Shown: positions 43,095 to 52,192 of the stretch, in pieces | Layout: each line of letters opens with the position of its first letter | How positions within the stretch are numbered: the stretch's first letter is position 1 | Assembly: GCA_025358025.1 (NCBI GenBank) | Contig: JANYKW010000087.1 | Span: forward strand, 95,227-159,226 | DNA: 64,000 nt | Origin: Bacteroidia bacterium | Lineage (GTDB): Bacteria > Bacteroidota > Bacteroidia > Bacteroidales > Prolixibacteraceae | Direction of reading: 5' to 3' | Translations under genes and position numbers: made by a program | The notes under the pieces: generated by a model | Seen by the model: the letters and a program-made list of their open reading frames with translations, nothing else | Database searches by the model: none | Told to the model about the DNA's origin: nothing

Positions 43095-43337
43095 TTACTT
43101 CTTGTCCATCTTTTTTTCCAGTTCATCGAGACGGTCGTTGGCTGAATGAACCATCATGGTAATACGTACAAATGGTCCGGCAAGCAAGAATAGTGCCAGT
43201 GATACAGCAAATCCATGCCAGGCAAAAGGCGAATCTAAATTCATTAAACTGCAAACTATACCGGCAACGCCGATTAATGCTGCAACAATTCCTCCAGGTA
43301 CTCCCAGCGGACATCTTAGTTTTTTCTTCGTTTCCAT
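43095..43337 (-). CDS. Small membrane protein, function unknown
   Basis: An 80-residue protein with two predicted membrane helices (PGGIVAALIGVAGIVCSLMN and WHGFAVSLALFLLAGPFV) and a charged helical C-terminus (NDRLDELEKKMDKK). No family was recognised. It begins 2 bp after the thioredoxin-like gene and is followed by the terminator, so it is the last gene of that operon. Confidence 0.6.
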   Translation of the reverse strand: METKKKLRCPLGVPGGIVAALIGVAGIVCSLMNLDSPFAWHGFAVSLALFLLAGPFVRITMMVHSANDRLDELEKKMDKK

Positions 43338-43339
43338 AC

Positions 43340-43609
43340 TTAATACATTTTTAGTTTATTTATTAAATCTTGTTTTGAAGGCACCTCCCTGAAAACAATA
43401 TTGTTGTCAATCAAGAGTGTTGGGACTGCATAAATACCTAGTTTCATGGTTCTGATCATGCCAGCCGGCATGTTGGCAAGTGAAGTTTCCAGTTTGAATT
43501 TATCTCCAAAAGCCGGCAACACTTCCAGAAGCATCTGCTTTAAGACCCTGCAGTTTGGACAGGTGAAAGTATAGAACATTTCAATAATTATCGGATCTGT
43601 TTTACTCAT
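43340..43609 (-). CDS. Small thioredoxin-like protein
   Basis: An 89-residue thioredoxin-fold protein with the redox motif CPNC (TFTCPNCRVLKQ) and the cis-proline segment YAVPTLLID. It lacks a signal peptide, so it should act in the cytoplasm unless held at the membrane by its neighbour, the 80-residue membrane protein encoded 2 bp downstream. Glutaredoxin-like or MTH895-like function cannot be resolved. Confidence 0.8.
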   Translation of the reverse strand: MSKTDPIIIEMFYTFTCPNCRVLKQMLLEVLPAFGDKFKLETSLANMPAGMIRTMKLGIYAVPTLLIDNNIVFREVPSKQDLINKLKMY

Positions 43610-43652
43610 ACGGATATAAACGGTTTATTTTGACGAAAGTTACAATTATAAT

Positions 43653-43673
43653 AAGGCTAAAGGCTAAAGTAAG
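43653..43673. repeat. Short tandem repeat after uvrA (AAGGCTA unit)
   Basis: AAGGCTAAAGGCTAAAGTAAG lies 20 bp beyond the uvrA stop codon on the minus strand. Its reverse complement, TAGCCTTTAGCC, matches the units at 2390-2402, so it looks like a short member of the same family. Confidence 0.45.
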
Positions 43674-43693
43674 CCCAGCAAGTTGAGCCAAAA

Positions 43694-46546
43694 TCAGCGG
43701 ACAGAGGAGCCACCTTTATCCTTGGTTCCAAGTTCCTCCTGCAGATACCGGGCGGTATAGGAATTTTCGTTCTTTACCAGCTCCTCAGGAGTGCCCGAGC
43801 AGAGCAGCTGTCCGCCTTCCCTTCCGCCTTCCGGCCCGATATCGATAATATGGTCGGCCATTTTGATAACTTCCATGTTGTGCTCGATAACGATAACGGT
43901 GTTACCTCGTTCTACCAGCTTGTCAAGAACGCCCAGCAGTACCCGGATATCCTCAAAGTGGAGCCCGGTTGTCGGTTCATCCAATATATAAAGTGTCCGG
44001 CCAGTATCTCTTTTACTAAGTTCGGTGGCCAGCTTCACCCGCTGCGCTTCACCTCCCGATAGGGTTGTCGACGCTTGACCGAGTGTGATGTAGCCCAGAC
44101 CAACCTCTTCAATGGTTCTAAGTTTGTGTGCGATGGCAGGGATATTTTCAAAAAAGGAAACTCCTTGCTGGATGGTCATATCCAGAACATCGCTTATAGA
44201 TTTGCCCTTGTAACGTATCTCCAGGGTCTCCCTGTTGTATCGTCTGCCATTGCATTTGTCGCAGTGGACATATACATCCGGAAGGAAATTCATCTCAATG
44301 GTTTTCAATCCGGCACCTTCACATGCCTCACAACGCCCCCCTTTCACATTAAAAGAGAAACGGCCTGGCTTATATCCTCTTATTTTGGCTTCCGGCAGTA
44401 AAGTAAAAAGTGTTCTGATCTCAGTAAATACGCCGCAATAGGTTACAGGATTCGATCTGGGCGTCCTTCCAATAGGAGACTGATCGACCTGAACGACTTT
44501 GTCGAGGTTATCTATGCCTGTTATGGATTCGAAGGGCAGCGGATCATCAATCGACTTGTAAAAATGCTGACTGAGGATAGGCAAAAGGGTTTCATTGATC
44601 AAGGTCGATTTGCCGCTACCGGAAACGCCTGTCACACAGATAAATTTTCCCAGCGGAAAGTCTGCGTCGACAGATTTCAGGTTGTTGCCTGTAGCTCCTT
44701 TGATGGATAGTATTTTCCCGTTTCCGGCTCTGCGTTTGACCGGAAGTTCGATCCGTTTTTTACCAGTAAGATACTGAGAGGTCAGGGTATCAATTTTCAG
44801 CACTTCAGATGGAATGCCGGCAGCTACAATTTCTCCTCCGAAGCGACCGGCATGCGGACCCATATCGATCAGGTAATCAGACTGAAGCATCATGTCCCGG
44901 TCATGTTCCACTACGATCACGGAGTTGCCGGTGTCTCTCAGTTGCTGGAGGGAGCGTATCAATCGCAGGTTATCGCGGTGGTGAAGCCCGATGCTGGGTT
45001 CATCCAGGATATACAGAACATTTACCAGTTGCGAGCCGATCTGCGTTGCCAGTCGGATGCGTTGCGATTCACCTCCGGAAAGGGTCGCCGAGGGACGGTC
45101 GAGCGAGAGGTAATTCAGTCCGACATCGAGCAGAAAGCTCAGGCGTGTGACGATCTCTTTGTTCACCTCAGCGGCAATAAGAAGCTGCCGTTTGCTCATC
45201 CGATCCCCAATACCTGAAAAAAAGGCAGAGAGCTCACTGATATCCATCATGGCAAGCTCTGCTATATTTTTCCCGTCAATTTTAAAGTGGAGTGGTTCCT
45301 TTTGAAGACGTTGTCCGTTGCAGTCCGGACACTTGCAGGTTTTGTGAAACTGATCGGCCCATTTCTGGGCGCTTTTTGAGAGGTTGTCACCCTTTTGGTT
45401 TACCACATATTTGACAATCCCTTCGTAAGTCATCATGTAATCGATCGAGCTTCCCAACGGGGAGTTTTTTAACTGAATCCGCTCGCCCGTACCGTGAAGA
45501 ATGGCATTTAGAACCTCATCATCGATCTCGCCAACCGGAGTCTTCATCGTGAAATTGTATTTCTCTGCCAAAGCTTCCAGTTGCCAGAAGATGAGGGTAT
45601 TTTTGTATGGGCCCAGGGGAGCAATACCTCCCTGCATAATTGAAAGGCTGGTATCCGGTACGATCTTCGCAAAATCTATTTCGTTGATCTCACCCAATCC
45701 GTTGCATTTCTGGCAGGCTCCCTGGGGTGAGTTAAAAGAGAAACTATGCGGAGCCGGATCATTGTAAGAAATTCCTGTGGCAGGGCACATCAGATGCCGG
45801 GAAAAATAACGTACTGAGCCACTGTCGGGATCGAGTAACATCACAATACCTTCCCCATGCTTCATGGCCCTGTCGAGAGATTCGCGCAGTCGTTTGCGGT
45901 CTTTCTCCTCCACAACAAGTTTATCAATCACCATTTCAATGTGGTGACCCTTGTACCTGTCTACCTTGTAACCATGGGTAAGCTCAACAATCTCGCCATC
46001 TACACGGGCATGAAGAAACCCCCTTCTGCGGATCTGTTCGAAGAGTTCACGATAATGCCCTTTGCGTCCTTTTACGATGGGGGCCAAAAGGATGGCGCGC
46101 TTGTTGCTGTAGTTTTCAATGATCAGGTCAATAATTTGATCATCACTATATTTTACCATCTTCTCACCCGTATTGTAGGAGAAGGCCTCTCCGGCCCGTG
46201 CAAAAAGCAAACGAAGAAAGTCGTAAATCTCAGTCACAGTGCCAACCGTCGACCGGGGGTTTCTGTTGGTGGTTTTTTGTTCTATGGAGATAACAGGACT
46301 TAATCCGGTAATTTCATCTACATCCGGACGTTCCATGTTGCCGAGGAAACTTCTGGCATATGCCGAAAAAGTTTCAATGTACCTGCGTTGTCCTTCCGCG
46401 TAAATGGTATCGAAAGCCAATGAGGACTTTCCGCTGCCACTCAAACCGGTGATGACAGTAAGTTTATTCCTTGGAATCGATACAGTGATATTTTTTAGGT
46501 TGTGCTCGCGGGCTCCCCTCACTACTATTTTATCTTCGCCATCCAT
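43694..46546 (-). CDS. uvrA: Excinuclease ABC subunit A
   Basis: A 950-residue DNA damage sensor of nucleotide excision repair. It has two ABC ATPase halves: Walker A GLSGSGKSSLAFD near residue 35 and GVSGSGKSTLIN in the second half. The signature motifs are LSGGESQRIRLA and LSGGEAQRVKLA. Zinc-binding CPDCNGQR and CEACEGAG...CDKCNGRR clusters are intact. It starts 9 bp after the lytic transglycosylase gene on the same strand. uvrB and uvrC are not in the window. Confidence 0.97.
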   Translation of the reverse strand: MDGEDKIVVRGAREHNLKNITVSIPRNKLTVITGLSGSGKSSLAFDTIYAEGQRRYIETFSAYARSFLGNMERPDVDEITGLSPVISIEQKTTNRNPRSTVGTVTEIYDFLRLLFARAGEAFSYNTGEKMVKYSDDQIIDLIIENYSNKRAILLAPIVKGRKGHYRELFEQIRRRGFLHARVDGEIVELTHGYKVDRYKGHHIEMVIDKLVVEEKDRKRLRESLDRAMKHGEGIVMLLDPDSGSVRYFSRHLMCPATGISYNDPAPHSFSFNSPQGACQKCNGLGEINEIDFAKIVPDTSLSIMQGGIAPLGPYKNTLIFWQLEALAEKYNFTMKTPVGEIDDEVLNAILHGTGERIQLKNSPLGSSIDYMMTYEGIVKYVVNQKGDNLSKSAQKWADQFHKTCKCPDCNGQRLQKEPLHFKIDGKNIAELAMMDISELSAFFSGIGDRMSKRQLLIAAEVNKEIVTRLSFLLDVGLNYLSLDRPSATLSGGESQRIRLATQIGSQLVNVLYILDEPSIGLHHRDNLRLIRSLQQLRDTGNSVIVVEHDRDMMLQSDYLIDMGPHAGRFGGEIVAAGIPSEVLKIDTLTSQYLTGKKRIELPVKRRAGNGKILSIKGATGNNLKSVDADFPLGKFICVTGVSGSGKSTLINETLLPILSQHFYKSIDDPLPFESITGIDNLDKVVQVDQSPIGRTPRSNPVTYCGVFTEIRTLFTLLPEAKIRGYKPGRFSFNVKGGRCEACEGAGLKTIEMNFLPDVYVHCDKCNGRRYNRETLEIRYKGKSISDVLDMTIQQGVSFFENIPAIAHKLRTIEEVGLGYITLGQASTTLSGGEAQRVKLATELSKRDTGRTLYILDEPTTGLHFEDIRVLLGVLDKLVERGNTVIVIEHNMEVIKMADHIIDIGPEGGREGGQLLCSGTPEELVKNENSYTARYLQEELGTKDKGGSSVR

Positions 46547-46555
46547 GGATTCGAT

Positions 46556-47518
46556 TCAATTTTTATCCTGCCCGAAGGTGCGGGTGCCAGGTTCCGGAAT
46601 TTTAAGCAGATAGCTTTTTTTGGAAGGATTCTTGAGATAGGATTGTCTAAGCCATGGATTAAAATACTTCAGGATCTTGTAATTAACACCATGTGCTTTG
46701 GCATATTCCGCGAAATTTGTCACACTGCCATCCAAAATAACTTCTTTGCAGATCAGGATCGGATATTTCTCCTCCTCTGTGACTCTAAAACCATACTTCT
46801 CAGGATTCTCCAGAATCAGTTTGAGGGCAAGAATTCTGTAAACATACCTGGAAGTCTCGTCGTTAAGCAGCAGATCGAAATAGTTGTTGCTGTCCTGGAC
46901 CTCAGTCTGGTGCCTGATACCGCTAATTCCCGCATTGTATGAGGCTGCAACACTGATCCAGCTGCCATACTGCCGGTAAGAGCGATTCAGGTACAGGCAG
47001 GCCGCTTCTGTCGATTTTTCCATGTTGTACCTCTCATCTACCTCTGTACTGATCTCGAGACCGTTCTCCATGGCGGCTTTTTTCATTAGTTGCCACAATC
47101 CTGCTGCCCCGGCCGGCGAGACGACTTTTTCCTGAAATCCGCTTTCAGCCAAAGAAAGATATTTAAAATCGTCAGGAATGTTGTTCTTCTTCAGGATAGG
47201 TTCAATCAGATGAAAATACCGGACTGACCTTTTTAGATAGAGTATGGTTTGAGATTGAAAATAGCTGTTCACCAACAGCTCCCTGTCCAGGGACTCACGC
47301 ACGTCAAAATTTTTAAGGGAAATCGTCTCTCCTGCAAAGACCATGGAAGCAGGTATTTCTACCGGACTGTTAAACAATTGGGTAGGTTTAGCCGGTTGGG
47401 GTTCTAAGGTACCTGAATTGATAAATAGCCCATATGATATGATGCATATCGCTGTTAGTGAGAGAAATACGGCGATTTTTTGAAGACTAATTTTATGGTT
47501 TAACATCTTTCTGTCCAT
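46556..47518 (-). CDS. Lytic transglycosylase, SLT/MltD-type catalytic domain
   Basis: A 320-residue protein with an N-terminal membrane or signal helix (about 13-33) and a goose-lysozyme-like transglycosylase domain. The catalytic glutamate is in LAESGFQ; PAGAAGLWQLM and ASYNAGISGI follow. It cleaves peptidoglycan glycan strands in the periplasm. Unlike full MltD it has no LysM repeats. A good promoter lies directly upstream, and the gene precedes uvrA by 9 bp. Confidence 0.88.
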   Translation of the reverse strand: MDRKMLNHKISLQKIAVFLSLTAICIISYGLFINSGTLEPQPAKPTQLFNSPVEIPASMVFAGETISLKNFDVRESLDRELLVNSYFQSQTILYLKRSVRYFHLIEPILKKNNIPDDFKYLSLAESGFQEKVVSPAGAAGLWQLMKKAAMENGLEISTEVDERYNMEKSTEAACLYLNRSYRQYGSWISVAASYNAGISGIRHQTEVQDSNNYFDLLLNDETSRYVYRILALKLILENPEKYGFRVTEEEKYPILICKEVILDGSVTNFAEYAKAHGVNYKILKYFNPWLRQSYLKNPSKKSYLLKIPEPGTRTFGQDKN

Positions 47519-47544
47519 TCGGAATTAACACTTGAATTAATTCG

Positions 47545-47576
47545 CAAAGATACGTCTTTACTGCGAGGCAGACAAA
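47545..47576 (-). promoter_or_regulatory. Predicted promoter of the lytic transglycosylase-uvrA operon
   Basis: On the minus strand TTTG (47576-47573) and TATCTTTG (47552-47545) are exactly 20 bp apart, and both match the Bacteroidota consensus. The predicted leader is about 23 nt. Confidence 0.65.
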
Positions 47577-47582
47577 GATTTT

Positions 47583-47632
47583 GGAAAATGTGAAAATGTG
47601 AAAATGAAGCGCACTGTGATCAAAATATGAAA
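47583..47632. repeat. Dispersed repeat module shared with 58442-58502
   Basis: Tandem GAAAATGT units (47584-47604) run into AAAATGAAGCGCACTGTGATCAAAATATGAAA-like sequence. The reverse complement of 47601-47632 matches 58443-58473 at about 28 of 32 positions. It lies 3' of the barrel/anti-sigma gene and 5' of the transglycosylase promoter. Confidence 0.6.
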
Positions 47633-47729
47633 GGAGGAACGGTTTCCTATTTCCTTGATACTTTTTTAATATGTGGTAAGGATGGGGTAATTTGTACGAT
47701 CCGTGATTGAACCTTGGTGACCGACTCTT

Positions 47730-49070
47730 CTAGTAGTTGAAGGAATAGGTGATACCCGTAAATATTCCCAGTTGTAGTGGTTTAAAATTGATCAGGTCAT
47801 TGCTGCTGACTGAATGCATGTATTGTTTAACCCTGGGCTCGACTGTTAATACCAGTCTGTTGCCTAAGTCGTATCCAAATTCAAGACCTGCAGCCCCCGA
47901 ATAGATTACATTCCTGAGATTGTCGGTATTCCCATTTGACAATTTGATGCCATTTTCGGTTATAGATGCGTTGTTCCCCACCAGAATATTGGTGCTGATA
48001 CCACCTGTCAGACCAAAAGAGAGTTTATTGTCAATTAACCTGTAAGTCGCTTGGAGAGGGATTTCAAGATATTTAAATTCCTGTGCAATGTCAGAGGCAA
48101 AACTGGTAGTATTTGCAGGTTTCATTCCATTGGAATACACGATGCTTGAAATGGAAGGAAGATAGAGCGTGACATCCCTGCTGATATTTGCACTCTTTTC
48201 AACCGGTTGCAAATAAACAATCCCGGACGTATTATTCATGTAATAGTTGGTATGGGTGCTTTGACTCATCTGGGAGTATCTGATCCCGGAACTTATACTA
48301 ACCCTTTTGCTGACTTTTAAGGAAGCGATCATTCCACCACTCACCGTGTTCATCGATTTCGAGTTTGTGCCTCCATTTATTGCAGCTGCCTGATTTTGTG
48401 AAGCAAACATAGGAGATACTTCAGCCTTGAGTCCCCAACTTGTTTTTTCCTCTTTTTTTGTTGAAGTGGCCGGATTAAATTGTGAATTTGCGAAATAGCG
48501 TGGTTCGCTCTTCTTTTGATATTTATCGGATTTTATTTCCGGCTTTGTCACTTCTTTTGAATCCGTTGTATTCCTGGATGTGGCTGCAGCATTTGTTACC
48601 ATTTCGTTGGATGATACAGCGGTTTGATTTACAGTGCCATTATTTTTGGCAGAAGCAGATGCAACGCTGCGCTGTTTCACCGGTTGTTTGATCTTTTGCT
48701 TTTCATTGGTGGTTACTGCACGCGTACCCGAATTTTGCTGCAAGGCAACCAAATGATTCTTCTGTTCTTTGGAGACCCCGGGTGCACTGACTATATTTTG
48801 TTGAATTGGGGTAACTTCCTTTTGCAGCCGGGCCGGAGTTTTGTTTTCAGAAAATTCATTCAGGTGGCCGGAGTACCATCCTGCCATTGAGACAAGCACC
48901 ATGGCGGCAGCAATACCGACATAGATCTTGATCTGGTTAATCTTTCTGACTCTGTTCCGGAAAACAACCTCCTGGCTAATCTGATCCAATAGACCAACCG
49001 GAGGATTCTGCTCGAAGCTCCCCAGTTTCTCCCGAAAGAGATGATCAATAGGATGATTTTCCGTCGTCAT
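47730..49070 (-). CDS. Membrane-anchored protein with C-terminal beta-barrel-like domain, probable anti-sigma partner
   Basis: A 446-residue protein. The N-terminal about 45 residues are cytoplasmic and charged, a membrane helix follows (about 48-66, YVGIAAAMVLVSMAGWYSG), then a low-complexity Ser/Thr/Lys linker to about 210. The last 230 residues look like an outer-membrane barrel domain (SWGLKAEVSPMF, ending GIFTGITYSFNY). It overlaps the ECF sigma gene by 4 bp, so it probably regulates that factor. Barrel-like strands on an inner-membrane anchor are topologically odd. Confidence 0.65.
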   Translation of the reverse strand: MTTENHPIDHLFREKLGSFEQNPPVGLLDQISQEVVFRNRVRKINQIKIYVGIAAAMVLVSMAGWYSGHLNEFSENKTPARLQKEVTPIQQNIVSAPGVSKEQKNHLVALQQNSGTRAVTTNEKQKIKQPVKQRSVASASAKNNGTVNQTAVSSNEMVTNAAATSRNTTDSKEVTKPEIKSDKYQKKSEPRYFANSQFNPATSTKKEEKTSWGLKAEVSPMFASQNQAAAINGGTNSKSMNTVSGGMIASLKVSKRVSISSGIRYSQMSQSTHTNYYMNNTSGIVYLQPVEKSANISRDVTLYLPSISSIVYSNGMKPANTTSFASDIAQEFKYLEIPLQATYRLIDNKLSFGLTGGISTNILVGNNASITENGIKLSNGNTDNLRNVIYSGAAGLEFGYDLGNRLVLTVEPRVKQYMHSVSSNDLINFKPLQLGIFTGITYSFNY

Positions 49071-49636
49071 TTTACTTTTTCTGCGCTAATATTTTCTGTT
49101 CCAAAATTTTCTGCCACTTTCTTCTGTAAAATCATTCTTGCCCTGGACAAGTTTGATTTTGATGTTCCTTCGGTGATGTTCATCATTTCACCGATTTCAA
49201 TGTGAGTATAACCTTCTATTGCGTACAGGTTAAATACCATTCTGTATCTGGGAGGTAAGGACTGGATCATCTCCATCAACTCATCTGCAGAAATTGACGA
49301 TAAAGTCTCTTCTGTATATTCCATTGATTCATAAGCGCTCAAGTCTTCAACCGGATAAAGCCGATCGTTTTTTCTGAATTTTTCCAAGGCGGTATTGACC
49401 ATGATCCGTCTCATCCAACCTTCGAAAGAACCTTTAAATTCGAACTGCTTAATCTTGGTGAATACCCTTACAAAACCCTCCTGCAAAATGTCTTCAGCAT
49501 TTGCGGTATCTTTGGCGTACCTCAGACAGATCCCATACATCTTGCGCGAAAACAGACGGTAAAGCTCGGTCTGAGCTTTGCCATTTCCTTCCATACATTT
49601 TCGTATGATCTCTTCTAAGTGCGTCACTTTAGACAA
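49067..49636 (-). CDS. ECF-type RNA polymerase sigma factor
   Basis: A sigma-70 family factor of about 186-189 residues. Region 2 reads ELYRLFSRKMYGICLRYAKDTANAEDILQEGFVRVF. Region 4 reads LPPRYRMVFNLYAIEGYTHIEIGEMMNITEGTSKSNLSRARMIL-like, with the helix-turn-helix near the C-terminus. The start is uncertain: TTG at 49636 or GTG at 49627 in frame. It is translationally coupled to the membrane protein that follows, the usual place for an anti-sigma factor. The promoters it reads are not known. Confidence 0.88.
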   Translation of the reverse strand: MSKVTHLEEIIRKCMEGNGKAQTELYRLFSRKMYGICLRYAKDTANAEDILQEGFVRVFTKIKQFEFKGSFEGWMRRIMVNTALEKFRKNDRLYPVEDLSAYESMEYTEETLSSISADELMEMIQSLPPRYRMVFNLYAIEGYTHIEIGEMMNITEGTSKSNLSRARMILQKKVAENFGTENISAEKVK

Positions 49637-49684
49637 ACTGATAAATGGGTTTGTAATGATTTGGGTAAACCAAAATAATCTTCA

Positions 49685-49716
49685 CAAATGTCATTAAAAG
49701 TTGCCCGGTACAAAAA
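49685..49716 (-). promoter_or_regulatory. Possible promoter of the ECF sigma gene
   Basis: On the minus strand TTTTTG (49716-49711) is 18 bp from GACATTTG (49692-49685), 7 of 8 to TAnnTTTG. It is a weak housekeeping-type match; an autoregulated ECF promoter is equally possible. Confidence 0.3.
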
Positions 49717-49845
49717 CAAAATCTGTCAAATAACTGGTTGACCTATTTTCATAACAAGTGACCAAACTTAAGACGTGAATTGTGATTAAAATGGTTGCGT
49801 CATGTTCGCAATTATTAATCTAAATAGTGGTTGGAAGATTATTCT

Positions 49846-50946
49846 TTATTTACCCATTAATTCTTCCAGTTTCTTGGCCAACTCCTCTCCACGAAGGTTT
49901 TTGGCAATTATTTTGCCCTCTTTGTTGAGTAGGAACGTGGCGGGGATGGAGGTCACACCATACTTTTGAGCGATTTCACTTTGCCAGAATTTCAATTCAG
50001 AAACCTGATGCCAAACCAGTTGGTCATCGGCAATGGCTTTTACCCAGGCCTCTTTTTCACGATCAAGTGATACCCCAACGATGTCAAACCCCTTGTCTTT
50101 ATACTTTCCGTATAGGGCAACCACATTCGGGTTTTCGCGGCGGCAGGGCTGGCACCAAGCTGCCCAGAAATCGATCATTACATATTTCCCCCTTGTTGAT
50201 GAGAGGGTAAACGTTGATCCATCCGGTGTAGGGAGGGTGAAATCCGGAGCCATCGAGCCGGTATCGGCAGCTCTTTTTTTATCGGCTATTTTCTTCAGTT
50301 CTCCTACATATAAAGAAGCATGAACCGAGGGATCCAGAAAGGCGATCAGGGTGTCAATTTCGGAGGCCGTAATGGTCTGGCCGAATTGCATCAAGGCAAT
50401 CAGCGGTGATACGGTTGATTTTTTATGTTCACGAATAAAATTTTTGGCATAGACAGAGAGGTTCTGGGTCATGGCTTCATAATCAATCCTGGCTTTTTTC
50501 ATCCCCTCCTGATCTCCGCTTTGTTGAGCTGACATGTATCGCTGCTGCATACCTTGTGCCTCTTTGGAAAGGCTCATCAACTCCTGCTGGTAAATCTTGA
50601 AATCATCGTTCGATTTAGAACCTTTGATAACGGTTTTATCGAGACTGTCTGCATAAGCCTGCAGCGTGATTGTTCCATTCTCGGCAAAGAATTGTGCAAC
50701 CGTTTCCTGAGGCCCCATGGCAATAACACGCAATTCAGGCAAATCGGCTTTCCCCTTGAGCTGGAATTTACCTTTTGTGATGGTGGCAGAATCCTCAGCC
50801 ACCCAATTGCCATCTGCAAATTTCATCAGCCTGATTTTTCCGCTATCTTTCCCTTTGATCTCCCCATTGATCACGAATTTATCGGGACTGGCACAGGAGA
50901 TGATATAACTGGTTATCAGCCCTAAAAGCAACATTTTTTTAATCAT
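49846..50946 (-). CDS. TlpA-family thiol-disulfide lipoprotein with DUF4369-like domain
   Basis: A 366-residue lipoprotein (signal ending YIISC). Residues about 22-115 match the DUF4369 type (FVINGEIKGKDSGKIRLMKF), a helical middle follows, and about 230-366 form a TlpA/AhpC-TSA thioredoxin domain with the active site WAAWCQPCRRENP and cis-proline in TSIPATFLL. It should reduce or oxidise protein thiols outside the inner membrane. It is monocistronic by spacing. Confidence 0.88.
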   Translation of the reverse strand: MIKKMLLLGLITSYIISCASPDKFVINGEIKGKDSGKIRLMKFADGNWVAEDSATITKGKFQLKGKADLPELRVIAMGPQETVAQFFAENGTITLQAYADSLDKTVIKGSKSNDDFKIYQQELMSLSKEAQGMQQRYMSAQQSGDQEGMKKARIDYEAMTQNLSVYAKNFIREHKKSTVSPLIALMQFGQTITASEIDTLIAFLDPSVHASLYVGELKKIADKKRAADTGSMAPDFTLPTPDGSTFTLSSTRGKYVMIDFWAAWCQPCRRENPNVVALYGKYKDKGFDIVGVSLDREKEAWVKAIADDQLVWHQVSELKFWQSEIAQKYGVTSIPATFLLNKEGKIIAKNLRGEELAKKLEELMGK

Positions 50947-51000
50947 CTGAGTATCTTTGTTTAAGGGTTGATCAGCAACCCGGGTTTATTATGAAGAGTT

Positions 51001-51008
51001 CAAAAATA
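51001..51008 (-). promoter_or_regulatory. Predicted -7 box of the TlpA-family gene
   Basis: The minus strand reads TATTTTTG, an exact TAnnTTTG match, giving a leader of about 50 nt. That leader contains a GGGTTG-ATCAG-CAACCC hairpin (50965-50981). No clear -33 box is seen. Confidence 0.35.
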
Positions 51009-51032
51009 GAAAACATTTTCAGAAAGAAGCAT

Positions 51033-52160
51033 TTAATGTTTGCTAATAGCATCAAAATATTTTTCGAGCAATTCCTGCGCAGCAACAAACGGACTTAATT
51101 TATTCTCCGAAACAGATTTTTCGACTGTTACTATCGTGCTCTTAATCATTTTGTTGTGGTAGAAATTGTTTTTCAGATGATGCTCGATGGTCTCAAACAT
51201 CCAGAACCGTGACTGGGAGGAACGTCGTTCTTCGAAGAACTTGTTCCCCTTTACCAATTCAAAGTAATCATCAAGACACTGAGCAATCTCCTCAATTCCT
51301 GTTTTTCGGAGGGAAGAGCAAACAAGAACCTTTGGCAACCATCCTGATAAAGTGGGGGGGAAGAGATGCAGTGCATTACGGTAGAGTGTCGCAGCTGTCT
51401 TTGCCCTGTTGATGTTGTCACCATCTGACTTGTTGATGACAATGGTATCGGCCATTTCCATGATTCCTCTTTTAATCCCCTGCAGCTCGTCTCCTGCTCC
51501 TGCTATTTGAAGAAGCAGAAAAAAATCGACCATCGAGTGAACCGCTGTTTCCGACTGTCCGACTCCGACAGTCTCAATCAGGAGGGTATCAAAGCCTGCA
51601 GCTTCGCACAAAAGGATCGTTTCACGGGTTTTTCTGGCTACTCCTCCCAGTGAACCTGATGAAGGACTGGGCCGGATGTACGCGTTGGGATCGGAAGCAA
51701 GCACTTCCATCCTCGTCTTGTCTCCCAATATGGAACCCCTGGAGCGTTCGGAGCTGGGATCGATAGCCAAAACAGCGAGCTTCTTCCCGATGGATGTAAG
51801 GTAAGTACCAAAAGATTCAATGAAGGTACTTTTGCCGGCTCCGGGTACTCCTGTAATACCAATACGGACAGATTTCCCGGACCATGGGAGACAACGACCA
51901 ATGATTTCCTGAGCAATCCTCTGATGTTCAGGCTTATTGCTTTCTATCAGCGTGACAGCACGGCTCAGAATGGTGCGGTTCCCCTGAAGAATACCATCAC
52001 AAAACTGATCGACGCTTAACTCTTTCCGTTTGTTCTTTTTCAAAAAACGGTGAACAGAATCAGCATTCACTGCCTCCGGCTGCTCAATGCCTTTGTTGAC
52101 ATTGATTCCGGCAAAAGCAGGATTGTTTTCGGGATGATAAACGTTGCGGTGTTCTGTCAT
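51033..52160 (-). CDS. meaB: Methylmalonyl-CoA mutase-associated GTPase MeaB
   Basis: A 375-residue G3E-type GTPase that protects and reloads the B12-dependent methylmalonyl-CoA mutase. The P loop is GITGVPGAGKSTF, with later switch elements in LAIDPSSERSRGSILGDKTRM, ETVGVGQSE and NKSDGDN. I start at the ATG at 52160. An in-frame ATG at 52220 is possible, but its extra 20 residues would be coded by an inverted repeat. The mutase genes are not in this window. A propionate/succinate metabolism role is inferred. Confidence 0.9.
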   Translation of the reverse strand: MTEHRNVYHPENNPAFAGINVNKGIEQPEAVNADSVHRFLKKNKRKELSVDQFCDGILQGNRTILSRAVTLIESNKPEHQRIAQEIIGRCLPWSGKSVRIGITGVPGAGKSTFIESFGTYLTSIGKKLAVLAIDPSSERSRGSILGDKTRMEVLASDPNAYIRPSPSSGSLGGVARKTRETILLCEAAGFDTLLIETVGVGQSETAVHSMVDFFLLLQIAGAGDELQGIKRGIMEMADTIVINKSDGDNINRAKTAATLYRNALHLFPPTLSGWLPKVLVCSSLRKTGIEEIAQCLDDYFELVKGNKFFEERRSSQSRFWMFETIEHHLKNNFYHNKMIKSTIVTVEKSVSENKLSPFVAAQELLEKYFDAISKH

Positions 52161-52192
52161 TTTACCATAATTTGTTGTTAAAAAAACCTGCA

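Noticed and set aside
43694..46546. Several open frames of 60-150 codons on the plus strand opposite uvrA.
   Set aside because: They lack ribosome sites and recognisable domains, and the minus strand encodes a complete UvrA with all motifs.
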